A stretch of 35,260 bases of DNA, from contig JAEFAE010000031.1 of assembly GCA_016291135.1 (NCBI GenBank), forward strand, positions 1 through 35,260. The letters run 5' to 3'. The notes under the pieces are model-generated. The model was not told the origin of the DNA and ran no database searches. It saw nothing but the letters and a program-made list of their open reading frames with translations. Numbering within the stretch: the first letter of the stretch is position 1; each line of letters starts with the position of its first letter. The stretch is from Bacteroidales bacterium (GTDB taxonomy: Bacteria > Bacteroidota > Bacteroidia > Bacteroidales > F082). The position numbers and the translations under genes were made by a program. This document shows positions 16,331 to 23,572 of the stretch, one piece after another.

Positions 16331-17448
16331 GAATCGCAGTGAACACACGGCTGTTGCTGAAAGGCAAGCTGGAAGGCATCGGATGGGTGGCCTACGAGAC
16401 GCTGCGGCGCATGGTGAAGGACCATCCCGAAGTGGAGTTCCATTTCCTTTTCGACCGTCAGCCCGACCCCATGTTCCTCTTTGCGGACAATGTGAAGCCG
16501 GTGGTGCTGTTTCCTCAGGCGCGGCATCCCTTCCTGTTCATTTGGTTCTTCGAGTTGTCTGTCACGAGGTACCTGAGAAAGAGCAAGGCGGACCTGTTCT
16601 ATTCTCCCGACGGCTACCTGAGCTTGCGCTCCAAGGTGCCGCAGGTGGTGGAGTTCCACGACCTCAACTTCGAACACTTCCCGAACGACATGCCGGGCAT
16701 CCACCGCTGGCACTACAAACGGTTTTTCCCCCGCTTTGCCCACAAGGCGAAACGCATCGTCACCGTGTCGGAATTCTCCAAACAAGACATTGTGGATTGC
16801 TACGGGGTGGATCCTTCCAAGATCGATGTGGCCTACAACGGGGTCAACGAGGTGTACGCTCCGATCGACCCGGAACGGCAGGCTGCCATCCGCGCCCGAT
16901 ATACCCAAGGGAAGCCTTATTTCATGTTTGTGGGCTCGTTGCATCCACGGAAGAACCTTGCCCGACTCTTTACGGCCTTCGACCTGTTCAAGAAACAGAC
17001 GGCTTCGGACGTGAAGCTGGTGATCGTGGGGGAGAAGCGTTGGTGGACCGAGCCCATTCAAAAGGCCTACGACGCCATGGACTGCAAAGACGCGGTGGTC
17101 TTCACCGGCCGGCTGAGTGCGGAAGACCTGCACCTGGTGACGGCTTCGGCGCTGGCTTCGGTGTATGTGTCGTACTTCGAGGGCTTTGGCATCCCGATCT
17201 TGGAGGCGTTCCGTTGCGACACACCGGTGATCACCTCCGACGTCACCTCGATGCCCGAGGTGGCGGGCGACGCCGCCCTGCTGGTGGATCCCTTCAATGA
17301 ACAAGCCATCGCCCAGGCCATGGCTGAGATGCTCAAGCCCGAGGTGAGGGAGGTGCTGGTGGCGAAAGGCCGTGAGCGCGCCAAGGACTTCTCTTGGGAC
17401 CAGGCTTCGGCGAGGATTTGGAATAGTATCGTGAAATCAATAGAATAA
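16327..17448 (+). CDS. GT4-family glycosyltransferase
   Basis: 373 aa with the GT-B fold of glycosyltransferase family 4 (glycosyl transferases group 1), transferring a sugar from a nucleotide donor to a glycan or lipid acceptor on the cytoplasmic face of the membrane. The N-terminal domain has the opening MRIAVNTRLL and a glycine-rich acceptor loop (EGIGWVAYE), plus the hinge VTVSEFSKQDI (146-156). The C-terminal domain has FVGSLHPRKNL (201-211) and the donor-binding EGFGIPILEA (285-294), followed by DVTSMPEVAGDAA. All catalytic regions look intact. It is translationally coupled to the preceding TPR-like protein (ATGA overlap), and purD follows 4 nt later. The acceptor and sugar are unknown. 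Confidence 0.92.
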   Translation: MRIAVNTRLLLKGKLEGIGWVAYETLRRMVKDHPEVEFHFLFDRQPDPMFLFADNVKPVVLFPQARHPFLFIWFFELSVTRYLRKSKADLFYSPDGYLSLRSKVPQVVEFHDLNFEHFPNDMPGIHRWHYKRFFPRFAHKAKRIVTVSEFSKQDIVDCYGVDPSKIDVAYNGVNEVYAPIDPERQAAIRARYTQGKPYFMFVGSLHPRKNLARLFTAFDLFKKQTASDVKLVIVGEKRWWTEPIQKAYDAMDCKDAVVFTGRLSAEDLHLVTASALASVYVSYFEGFGIPILEAFRCDTPVITSDVTSMPEVAGDAALLVDPFNEQAIAQAMAEMLKPEVREVLVAKGRERAKDFSWDQASARIWNSIVKSIE

Positions 17449-17452
17449 AAAT

Positions 17453-18814
17453 ATGGAACAAATTATCATGTATCCAGGAGACAACTCCAAAGACGCTATG
17501 GATTGGAAGGCAATCCAAGGGCAACATGTCACTGCCGTCGTACGCAACATCCTCGTGATCGGTTCGGGCGGCCGTGAACATGCCTTGGCATGGAAGCTGG
17601 CCCAAGGCGAAGGCGCCAAGGTCTTTGTCGCTCCCGGCAACGCGGGCACGGCTGGCGTAGGCAGCAATGTCAACCTCAAGGTGAACGACTTTGAAGGCAT
17701 CAAGGCGTTTTGCCTCCAGCACGAGATCGGGTTGGTGGTGGTCGGTCCCGAGCAGCCTTTGGTGGACGGCATCGTCGATTTCTTCCGTCAAGACGAACAG
17801 CTGCAACGGATCCGTATCATCGGTCCCGACCGGAAAGGGGCCCGTTTGGAGGGCAGCAAGGCCTTTGCCAAGGACTTCATGGAGCGCAACGGCATCCCTA
17901 CGGCCCGTTGCCTGAAGGTGAACCAAGACAACCTCGGCGATGGCATCGCCTTCTTGGCGACGCTTCACGCTCCTTACGTGTTGAAAGCCGACGGCTTGGC
18001 GGCAGGCAAGGGCGTGCTCATCCTGGATACCCTGGAGGAAGCCATTGCGGAACTCAATGAGATGTTGGGCGGCAAATTCGGCAGCGCCTCCGCCACGGTG
18101 GTCATCGAGGAGTTCCTCAAAGGCATCGAAGTGTCGGTTTTTGTGTTGACCGATGGTGAACACTATGTGTTGCTTCCCGAAGCCAAGGACTACAAGCGTA
18201 TCGGCGATGGCGACCAAGGCCTCAACACCGGAGGCATGGGTGCCGTCTCGCCCGTCCCGTTTTGTACGCCCACGTTCCTGAAAAAGGTGGAGGAGCGCAT
18301 CGTCATGCCCACCCTCACAGGACTTCGCAACGACGGCGTGGACTACAAGGGCTTCATCTTCCTGGGGTTGATGAACTGTGGCGGCGATCCCTACGTCATT
18401 GAATACAACGTCCGCATGGGCGATCCGGAGACCGAGGCGGTGATGACCCGTATCGAGGGCGACTTCGCCGAATTGCTCTACGCTTGCGCCGACGGTTGTC
18501 TCGACAAGGTGCACTATGCCAAGAGCGACAAGACGGCAGTGACCGTGATGCTGGTCTCGGGGGGCTATCCCGAAGCCTACGAGAAGGGGAAGGTGATGAC
18601 TGGCCTCGACCAGCTGTACGGCTGTGTGGCCTTCCATGCCGGTACCGCGTTGAATGCGGAGGGACAGGTGGTGACCGCGGGTGGCCGTGTCATTGCGGTG
18701 ACGGCGCTGGGCGACTCCATCGAGGAGGCAAGGGCCGTGGCGTACCAACAGGTGACACAGATCCATTTCGAGGGCGAGCACCATCGGAAGGATATCGGTT
18801 TGGACCTTATCTAA
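17453..18814 (+). CDS. purD: Phosphoribosylamine-glycine ligase with an N-terminal extension
   Basis: 453 aa. It joins glycine to 5-phosphoribosylamine with ATP, the second step of purine synthesis, in the cytoplasm. The family start ILVIGSGGREHALAWKL appears only at residue 33. The ATP-grasp core follows with KADGLAAGKGV, VVIEEFLKGIEVSVFVLTDG, LNTGGMGAVSP and EYNVRMGDPETEAV, all intact. The first 31 residues (MEQIIMYPGDNSKDAMDWK...) have no counterpart in typical PurD. No ATG, GTG or TTG lies closer to the conserved core than the ATG at 17498, so an extension of at least 16 residues is forced. It starts 4 nt after the glycosyltransferase, and DUF6427-like membrane protein follows after 21 nt. 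Confidence 0.95.
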   Translation: MEQIIMYPGDNSKDAMDWKAIQGQHVTAVVRNILVIGSGGREHALAWKLAQGEGAKVFVAPGNAGTAGVGSNVNLKVNDFEGIKAFCLQHEIGLVVVGPEQPLVDGIVDFFRQDEQLQRIRIIGPDRKGARLEGSKAFAKDFMERNGIPTARCLKVNQDNLGDGIAFLATLHAPYVLKADGLAAGKGVLILDTLEEAIAELNEMLGGKFGSASATVVIEEFLKGIEVSVFVLTDGEHYVLLPEAKDYKRIGDGDQGLNTGGMGAVSPVPFCTPTFLKKVEERIVMPTLTGLRNDGVDYKGFIFLGLMNCGGDPYVIEYNVRMGDPETEAVMTRIEGDFAELLYACADGCLDKVHYAKSDKTAVTVMLVSGGYPEAYEKGKVMTGLDQLYGCVAFHAGTALNAEGQVVTAGGRVIAVTALGDSIEEARAVAYQQVTQIHFEGEHHRKDIGLDLI

Positions 18815-18835
18815 CAGCAACAACGGACAACGATC

Positions 18836-19825
18836 GTGATACGCTTTTTCAGAAATAGTTACATCATCCAATACGTGGCCATCGGGCTGCTGTGCATCCT
18901 GTTGTGGGTGCCCTCGTTCATCACGGGCCATGTGGAGGTGTCGTGGCGCAGTCCGGTGACACCCCTGTACAACCTGGTGGCCGACCTCTTGGATTTCTCT
19001 CCCTACGTCCTCCTGCTGGTGGCCTTCCTGTTGAATGCCTTCGAAGCCATGTTCTTCAACTCCATCCTTGCTTCCCATCAGATCATCAACCGGGTGAACA
19101 CCTTGGGGGCGGTGGTTTTCCTGTTGCTGATGAACCTGCTGCCGGCGCAGACCACCTTCTATCCCTTTGGACTGGCCCTGGTGTTTGTGCTGATGTTCCT
19201 GCATACGCTGTTTGCCATCAACCAGACCCAGAAGCCGGAGCTGTATCTGTTCAACGCCGGTCTGTACCTCTCGCTGGCCACGATGTGCTGGTTCCCGACC
19301 CTGTTGCTGGCGGTTTGGGGCATCATTGCGCTGGGGCTCATCCATAAAGGTTCCCTGCGGCTGCATATGATTCCGTTTTTGGGGCTGTTGATGCCGTATT
19401 TCATCTATTTCGTGGTGCATTTCCTGATGGGTGACCTGATTCCCTTGTGGCAGGCGTATGGAAACTATTTCGGCAATCTGCACCTGACCATCGCAGGCTT
19501 TACCTGGATGAAGGCTGGCTTGCTGGCCTTCCTGCTGCTGGTGTCGGCGATGCCGTTGCTGATGCCGCGCAACTACAGCTTCGAGAAGACGGTCTCGGTC
19601 CGTACCCGTGTCAGCATGACGGTAGTGCTGTTGCTTTTCGGCGTGTTCATGCTCTTTCTTCCGGGCAGCCCTGTCCAGTCGGGCGTGCTATTTCTTGCCT
19701 TGGCCGTGCTGTTCTCCTACGAGTTGGCTTATATCGTAGGCATCCGCTGGTCCAATGTGACCTTTGTGCTCTTTATGCTGGGCGTGTTGGCCTTTCATTA
19801 TGTTCCGTTGTTTGTTGGCCGATGA
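18836..19825 (+). CDS. Polytopic membrane protein, DUF6427-like
   Basis: 329 aa, highly hydrophobic, with around 9-10 predicted membrane segments by eye. It begins [26 protein letters not shown] and ends [16 protein letters not shown]. The opening I/R-F-F-R/K plus the early P-x-Y-N and the N-x-I-L pattern ([17 protein letters not shown]) are those of a Bacteroidetes membrane family I recall as DUF6427, often near purD or upp. Function is unknown. The start is GTG, 21 nt after purD, and the stop overlaps the rnhB ATG (ATGA). The first residues mention of RFF suits a cytoplasmic N-terminus. Confidence 0.75.
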   Translation: MIRFFRNSYIIQYVAIGLLCILLWVPSFITGHVEVSWRSPVTPLYNLVADLLDFSPYVLLLVAFLLNAFEAMFFNSILASHQIINRVNTLGAVVFLLLMNLLPAQTTFYPFGLALVFVLMFLHTLFAINQTQKPELYLFNAGLYLSLATMCWFPTLLLAVWGIIALGLIHKGSLRLHMIPFLGLLMPYFIYFVVHFLMGDLIPLWQAYGNYFGNLHLTIAGFTWMKAGLLAFLLLVSAMPLLMPRNYSFEKTVSVRTRVSMTVVLLLFGVFMLFLPGSPVQSGVLFLALAVLFSYELAYIVGIRWSNVTFVLFMLGVLAFHYVPLFVGR

Positions 19826-20418
19826 ATCTGTTGACACATTATTCGGATCGGGTGGAAGCGGGATGCGACGAGGCAGGCCGAGGGTGTCTGGCGGGTCCGG
19901 TGGTGGCGGGTGCCGTGATCCTGAAGCCGGGAGCCGACTATCCCGAGTTGGATGACTCCAAGAAGTTGACGGAAAAGAAGCGGTATGCGTTGCGTGAACT
20001 GATCATGGAGGAAGCCTTGGCCTACGGCATCGGCATCGTCACGGCCGAGGAGATCGACGAGATCAACATCCTGAATGCCTCTTTCCTGGCCATGCACCGT
20101 GCCCTCGACCAGCTGAAGGTGCGGCCCGAGCTGCTGTTGATCGACGGCAACCGTTTCAAGAAATATCACGACTTGGACCATGTATGCGTGGTGGGCGGCG
20201 ATGCCAAGTACCAGGCCATTGCGGCGGCTTCCATCCTGGCCAAGACGACCCGTGACCGGCTGATGGAGACCTACGATGCGCGTTTTCCAATGTACCACTG
20301 GAAACGCAACAAGGGCTATCCCACGCCCGAACACAAGCAGGCCATCGCCGCATATGGACTCACCGAACTGCATCGCAAAAGCTTCAACAGCGCCATACAA
20401 TTGAAGCTGGAATGGTGA
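19822..20418 (+). CDS. rnhB: Ribonuclease HII
   Basis: 198 aa, normal length. It nicks RNA-DNA hybrids at single ribonucleotides during ribonucleotide excision repair and primer removal. The catalytic carboxylates are all present: D16 and E17 in [14 protein letters not shown]108 in LLIDGN, and D145 in AKTTRDRLM. The glycine-rich [11 protein letters not shown] and the C-terminal NKGYPTPEH also match the family. The correct start is ATG 19822, overlapping the previous stop by 4 nt. The open frame continues upstream inside the membrane protein gene, but that part is a shadow. It is the last gene of the ahcY run. Confidence 0.96.
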   Translation: MNLLTHYSDRVEAGCDEAGRGCLAGPVVAGAVILKPGADYPELDDSKKLTEKKRYALRELIMEEALAYGIGIVTAEEIDEINILNASFLAMHRALDQLKVRPELLLIDGNRFKKYHDLDHVCVVGGDAKYQAIAAASILAKTTRDRLMETYDARFPMYHWKRNKGYPTPEHKQAIAAYGLTELHRKSFNSAIQLKLEW

Positions 20419-20490
20419 AGCGACTTCGGTCGGGCCATTTTGTTGAAAACAATTCCCCCTGAAACCATTGCATTGATGCGGTTTTTTTGG

Positions 20491-20498
20491 TATCTTTG
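20491..20498 (+). promoter_or_regulatory. -7 promoter element TATCTTTG within a hairpin-forming sequence
   Basis: Exact TAnnTTTG match 17-23 nt before the candidate start codons (20515, 20521). ctttgctt (20494-20501) pairs perfectly with aagcaaag (20506-20513) around a 4-nt loop, so the promoter element and the sequence up to the first ATG form an 8-bp inverted repeat. Confidence 0.65.
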
Positions 20499-20520
20499 CT
20501 TTTTCAAGCAAAGCATGCCG

Positions 20521-23067
20521 ATGAAACACCCCGTCTTCTTGTGGATTCTCTTTCTCTTTTGCAGCTGTGTCCTTTCGTGCAGCCGGCAGGAGCAGACGGT
20601 GTTCGACGCCGTGCCTCAAGAGACGGCTTTGCTGTTGGAGAGCGAGGATGTGACGGGGTTCCTCCAATGTCTCGAAGGGAAGACCTACCTGGAACCATTC
20701 CTTCAGTCCGATCCCGATGTGGCCTGGATGAAAGACCTGGTCGTGCGCCTGGACAGCGCCTTGGCCAAGGATCAGAGCCTGCGTGCCAAGGTGTTGGCAT
20801 CGTCGATGGCGTTGGCTTCGGTGCCGGTGGAAGGGGAAGGTCACGCCTTGCTGGTAGCGCAGCTCAAGGACAAGACGTCGGATGCGGAGCTGAAGCGTTT
20901 CTTCCGCACCAACGGATGGGGGGCTGACTTCCGGCAAAACGGCCGTACCAAATACTATTATTTGCGTGACCTGGACTCACTCTTCGTTTTTTTGGAAGGG
21001 CCCTTCCTGGGCATGAGCCGGAACACGGATGTCATCGAACGGGTTTTTGCCCAATTGGAGGGTGGGGCAGCTTTGGATTCCGACGAGGGCTTCCACCGCT
21101 TGCAGCAGACCCTGGGCCATCATGTGAAGGCGCACTGCTACTATCGCGACCCTCGGGGATGGGCGGCCTTGGACGTGCTTCCTGGCAACGAGGGCCTCGT
21201 GGTGAATGGATACCTGCTTCCGGCCGACTCCCTGTCGAGCCTGAAACCCCTGAAATACCAGCTTCCCGTAAAGAACTCCATCGTCAACATCCTGCCGTTC
21301 GATACCCGGTTCATGCTGCATTACGGCATGTCGGACTACGCCTCCTATTGGCAGTCGTTCCGCGACGAGGCGGCGGTGAAGGCCTTGGACAAACGTTATG
21401 GCGTGGATGTGGAGGCCCAGCTGCTAAACCACCTGTCGGAGGTCTCGCTCGACGTCCTTGGGACGGACCGTCGCGAGGTGTTCGTGGGACGCATGAGCGA
21501 CCCGGCTGCGGTGATCAAGTTCATGGACAAGCTCGCCGCCAAGGTCGGGGTGAAGGAGTCGCAGCAGTGTCAGGGCTATGTGCTGAACGACCTCGGTGAA
21601 CGCGATTTCGTGCCGGTGGTGTTCGGGCCCGATTTCAAGTCGATCAAGCGTTTTTGCTATGCCATTGTGGACCAGTACCTGGTCATCGCCCCGGGCTTCG
21701 GACCCTTGCAGGAGTTGATTGCCTGTTACCGTTCGGGACGCACCCTTGACATGAACGAGAACTTCCGTGCCTTCCAGCAGCAGATGCTGGAGTCGTGCAA
21801 TATCACCGTGTTTGCCACCGGAAAGGGGAACCAGCCTCGCGTGGCTGCCCTGACAGGCGGGGCGGTGGAGCGTTTCCTGCAAGGACACCGCGACCTGCTG
21901 GACGGTTTCCAGGCCGTCTCGATCCAGCTGGCTTCGTCGAAAGACCTGGTCTATACCAACGTCTGCCTGACCCGTCAGGAGCGCACCAACGACGAGAGCA
22001 ACATCCGATGGAAGGTGAACCTCGACGCACCCTTGAGCGGGAAGCCCTATCTTGTCCCTGGTGCGGAGGCTGACCGGAACTGGGTGGTTGCCTTCGACCG
22101 TCAGAACCGGATGTACCTGATCGACAGCGAGGGCAAGCTGCTTTGGAAGAGAGACTTCGACGAGCCGCCCTTGGGCGACGTGTTCCCAGTGGAGGGAGCG
22201 TGTCCGGGACTGCTTTTCAACACGGCGCATTCCTTGCAATGTGTCGATGCCTCAGGCGACGACCTGCCAGGCTATCCCGTGCGGCTGCCCTTCGAGGCTT
22301 CGAATGGCCTGGCCGTTTTCGACTACGACCATAACCACGACTATCGGATCCTGCTTTGCGGGACCGACAAGCTCGTCTACAACTATACCCTCGGTGGCGA
22401 GGAGGTGGAGGGCTGGAACCACCACCGCTCGGAAGACTGGGTCGCCGTGCCAGTCCAACATGTTGTGGCGGGCGACAAAGACTACCTCATCGTTTCCGAT
22501 GTGAGCGGTGGGGTCCGTCTGCTCGACCGTCAGGGACGGATCCGCATTCCCTTGCCGGCCGACATGCAAAAAGCGGCCGAGGCCGACCTCTATGCCAACG
22601 CCACCAACCGCAGCAAGGGGCTGTTCCTGACCTCCGACAAGGAAGGCAAGCTGTTGTATGTGACGGCCGACGGGGCCTTGAACCGGACCGATTTCGGGAC
22701 CTACTCCGACCGGCATTATTTCCTGTATGAGGATTTCGACGGCGACCAGGATCCCGACTTCATCTACCTCGACGGCCAGGACCTGCAGGTGTTCGACCGT
22801 TTCAAGAAATCGCTGTTTGCCTACCACTTCGACGTGGACATCCATACCAAACCGGTGTTTTTCAACATCACCCGCAGCAAGCGCCTGCTGGGCATCGTCT
22901 CAGGGAAGACGCGTGAGATCTATCTGATCGACCGAAAGGGTCGGATGATCGTCAATTCGGGGCTGGTGGGGGAGACCCCGTTTGCGGTGGGCAGCCTTCA
23001 CAACGACCAGGAGATCAACCTCATCACAGGAGTCGGAAACGCTTTGTTCAACTATGCCATCCAATGA
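20521..23067 (+). CDS. Large lipoprotein, DUF3352-like N-terminus and propeller-like C-terminus
   Basis: 848 aa. The lipoprotein signal is MKHPVFLWILFLFCSCVLSC, with the lipidated Cys in LSC followed by SRQEQ. The N-terminal half (AVPQETALLLESEDVTGFLQCL, then alternating strands and helices) resembles the DUF3352 lipoproteins of Bacteroidetes. From about residue 510 there are repeated units of the kind FDRQNRMYLIDSEGKLLWKRD, LLFNTAHSLQCVDASGDDLPGYPVRL, FDYDHNHDYRILLCG and DFDGDQDPDFIYLDGQ, which look like blades of a beta-propeller (VCBS/FG-GAP or PQQ type), with Asp-rich DxDxDxD-like loops that may bind calcium. The function is unknown; it is probably periplasmic or surface-exposed. An ATG 6 nt upstream (20515) is an alternative start. 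The thioredoxin-like gene begins 1 nt after the stop. Confidence 0.8.
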   Translation: MKHPVFLWILFLFCSCVLSCSRQEQTVFDAVPQETALLLESEDVTGFLQCLEGKTYLEPFLQSDPDVAWMKDLVVRLDSALAKDQSLRAKVLASSMALASVPVEGEGHALLVAQLKDKTSDAELKRFFRTNGWGADFRQNGRTKYYYLRDLDSLFVFLEGPFLGMSRNTDVIERVFAQLEGGAALDSDEGFHRLQQTLGHHVKAHCYYRDPRGWAALDVLPGNEGLVVNGYLLPADSLSSLKPLKYQLPVKNSIVNILPFDTRFMLHYGMSDYASYWQSFRDEAAVKALDKRYGVDVEAQLLNHLSEVSLDVLGTDRREVFVGRMSDPAAVIKFMDKLAAKVGVKESQQCQGYVLNDLGERDFVPVVFGPDFKSIKRFCYAIVDQYLVIAPGFGPLQELIACYRSGRTLDMNENFRAFQQQMLESCNITVFATGKGNQPRVAALTGGAVERFLQGHRDLLDGFQAVSIQLASSKDLVYTNVCLTRQERTNDESNIRWKVNLDAPLSGKPYLVPGAEADRNWVVAFDRQNRMYLIDSEGKLLWKRDFDEPPLGDVFPVEGACPGLLFNTAHSLQCVDASGDDLPGYPVRLPFEASNGLAVFDYDHNHDYRILLCGTDKLVYNYTLGGEEVEGWNHHRSEDWVAVPVQHVVAGDKDYLIVSDVSGGVRLLDRQGRIRIPLPADMQKAAEADLYANATNRSKGLFLTSDKEGKLLYVTADGALNRTDFGTYSDRHYFLYEDFDGDQDPDFIYLDGQDLQVFDRFKKSLFAYHFDVDIHTKPVFFNITRSKRLLGIVSGKTREIYLIDRKGRMIVNSGLVGETPFAVGSLHNDQEINLITGVGNALFNYAIQ

Positions 23068-23068
23068 T

Positions 23069-23572
23069 ATGAGGAAAGCGATGAAAGCCGGGTGGGTGGT
23101 TTTGCTGTTGTTGGTCGCCAAGGGCTTGTCGGCGCAGTTCGTGTACGACAAGGAGATGAAGGCTCCCGACTTCGAAGGGGTGACCGTCGACGGAAGGCCT
23201 TACCGCCTTTACGATTCGCAGGCCGAGCGGGTCATCGTCTGTTTTTGGGCGGTGGATTGCGACTATTGCCACGATTTTTTGAAGGCCTTGCGCCGGAACG
23301 TGGACCTGAAGCACGACTATGAGTTGGTGAGCTTTGCCTTGGCCGACAGTCCGCGACAGGTGTGCAGGAAAACCCGGAGGTGGCGGCTCACGGGCTGGCA
23401 TTTCTTCGACGAGGCGGGATGGGACAGCCAGCCTTTCCTGGATTATGACGTCACCTCTACGCCGACCGTCGTCTTGATCGACAAGGACAAGAGTATCGTG
23501 GGCATTGCCTACGACTGGGACGAGTTCGAGGAACTGATAAGCAAAACAAATAAAAACAACGATAATCTATGA
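23069..23572 (+). CDS. Exported thioredoxin-like (TlpA/AhpC-TSA) protein
   Basis: 167 aa. A signal peptide (MRKAMKAGWVVLLLLVAKGLSAQ) is followed by APDFEGVTVDG, the opening of the AhpC/TSA-TlpA fold. The redox centre is CDYC (C64, C67) in VIVCFWAVDCDYCHDF, and the cis-proline is in TSTPTVVLID. It is likely a periplasmic disulfide reductase or exchange protein. CDYC is uncommon next to the WCxxC of most TlpA proteins. The start is 1 nt after the lipoprotein stop, with ATG 23081 as an alternative, and its stop overlaps the next ATG by 4 nt, so the three genes are a translationally coupled operon. Confidence 0.88.
   Translation: MRKAMKAGWVVLLLLVAKGLSAQFVYDKEMKAPDFEGVTVDGRPYRLYDSQAERVIVCFWAVDCDYCHDFLKALRRNVDLKHDYELVSFALADSPRQVCRKTRRWRLTGWHFFDEAGWDSQPFLDYDVTSTPTVVLIDKDKSIVGIAYDWDEFEELISKTNKNNDNL

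Noticed and set aside
17333..19483. A 716-codon minus-strand open frame opposite purD and the membrane protein
   Set aside because: It crosses three real genes including a purD with all its motifs, and its His/Gln-rich translation is typical of antisense to GC-rich coding DNA.
19447..19821. N-terminal extension of RNase HII into the preceding gene
   Set aside because: The extension overlaps the coding sequence of the membrane protein in another frame; family length and the ATGA overlap set the start at 19822.
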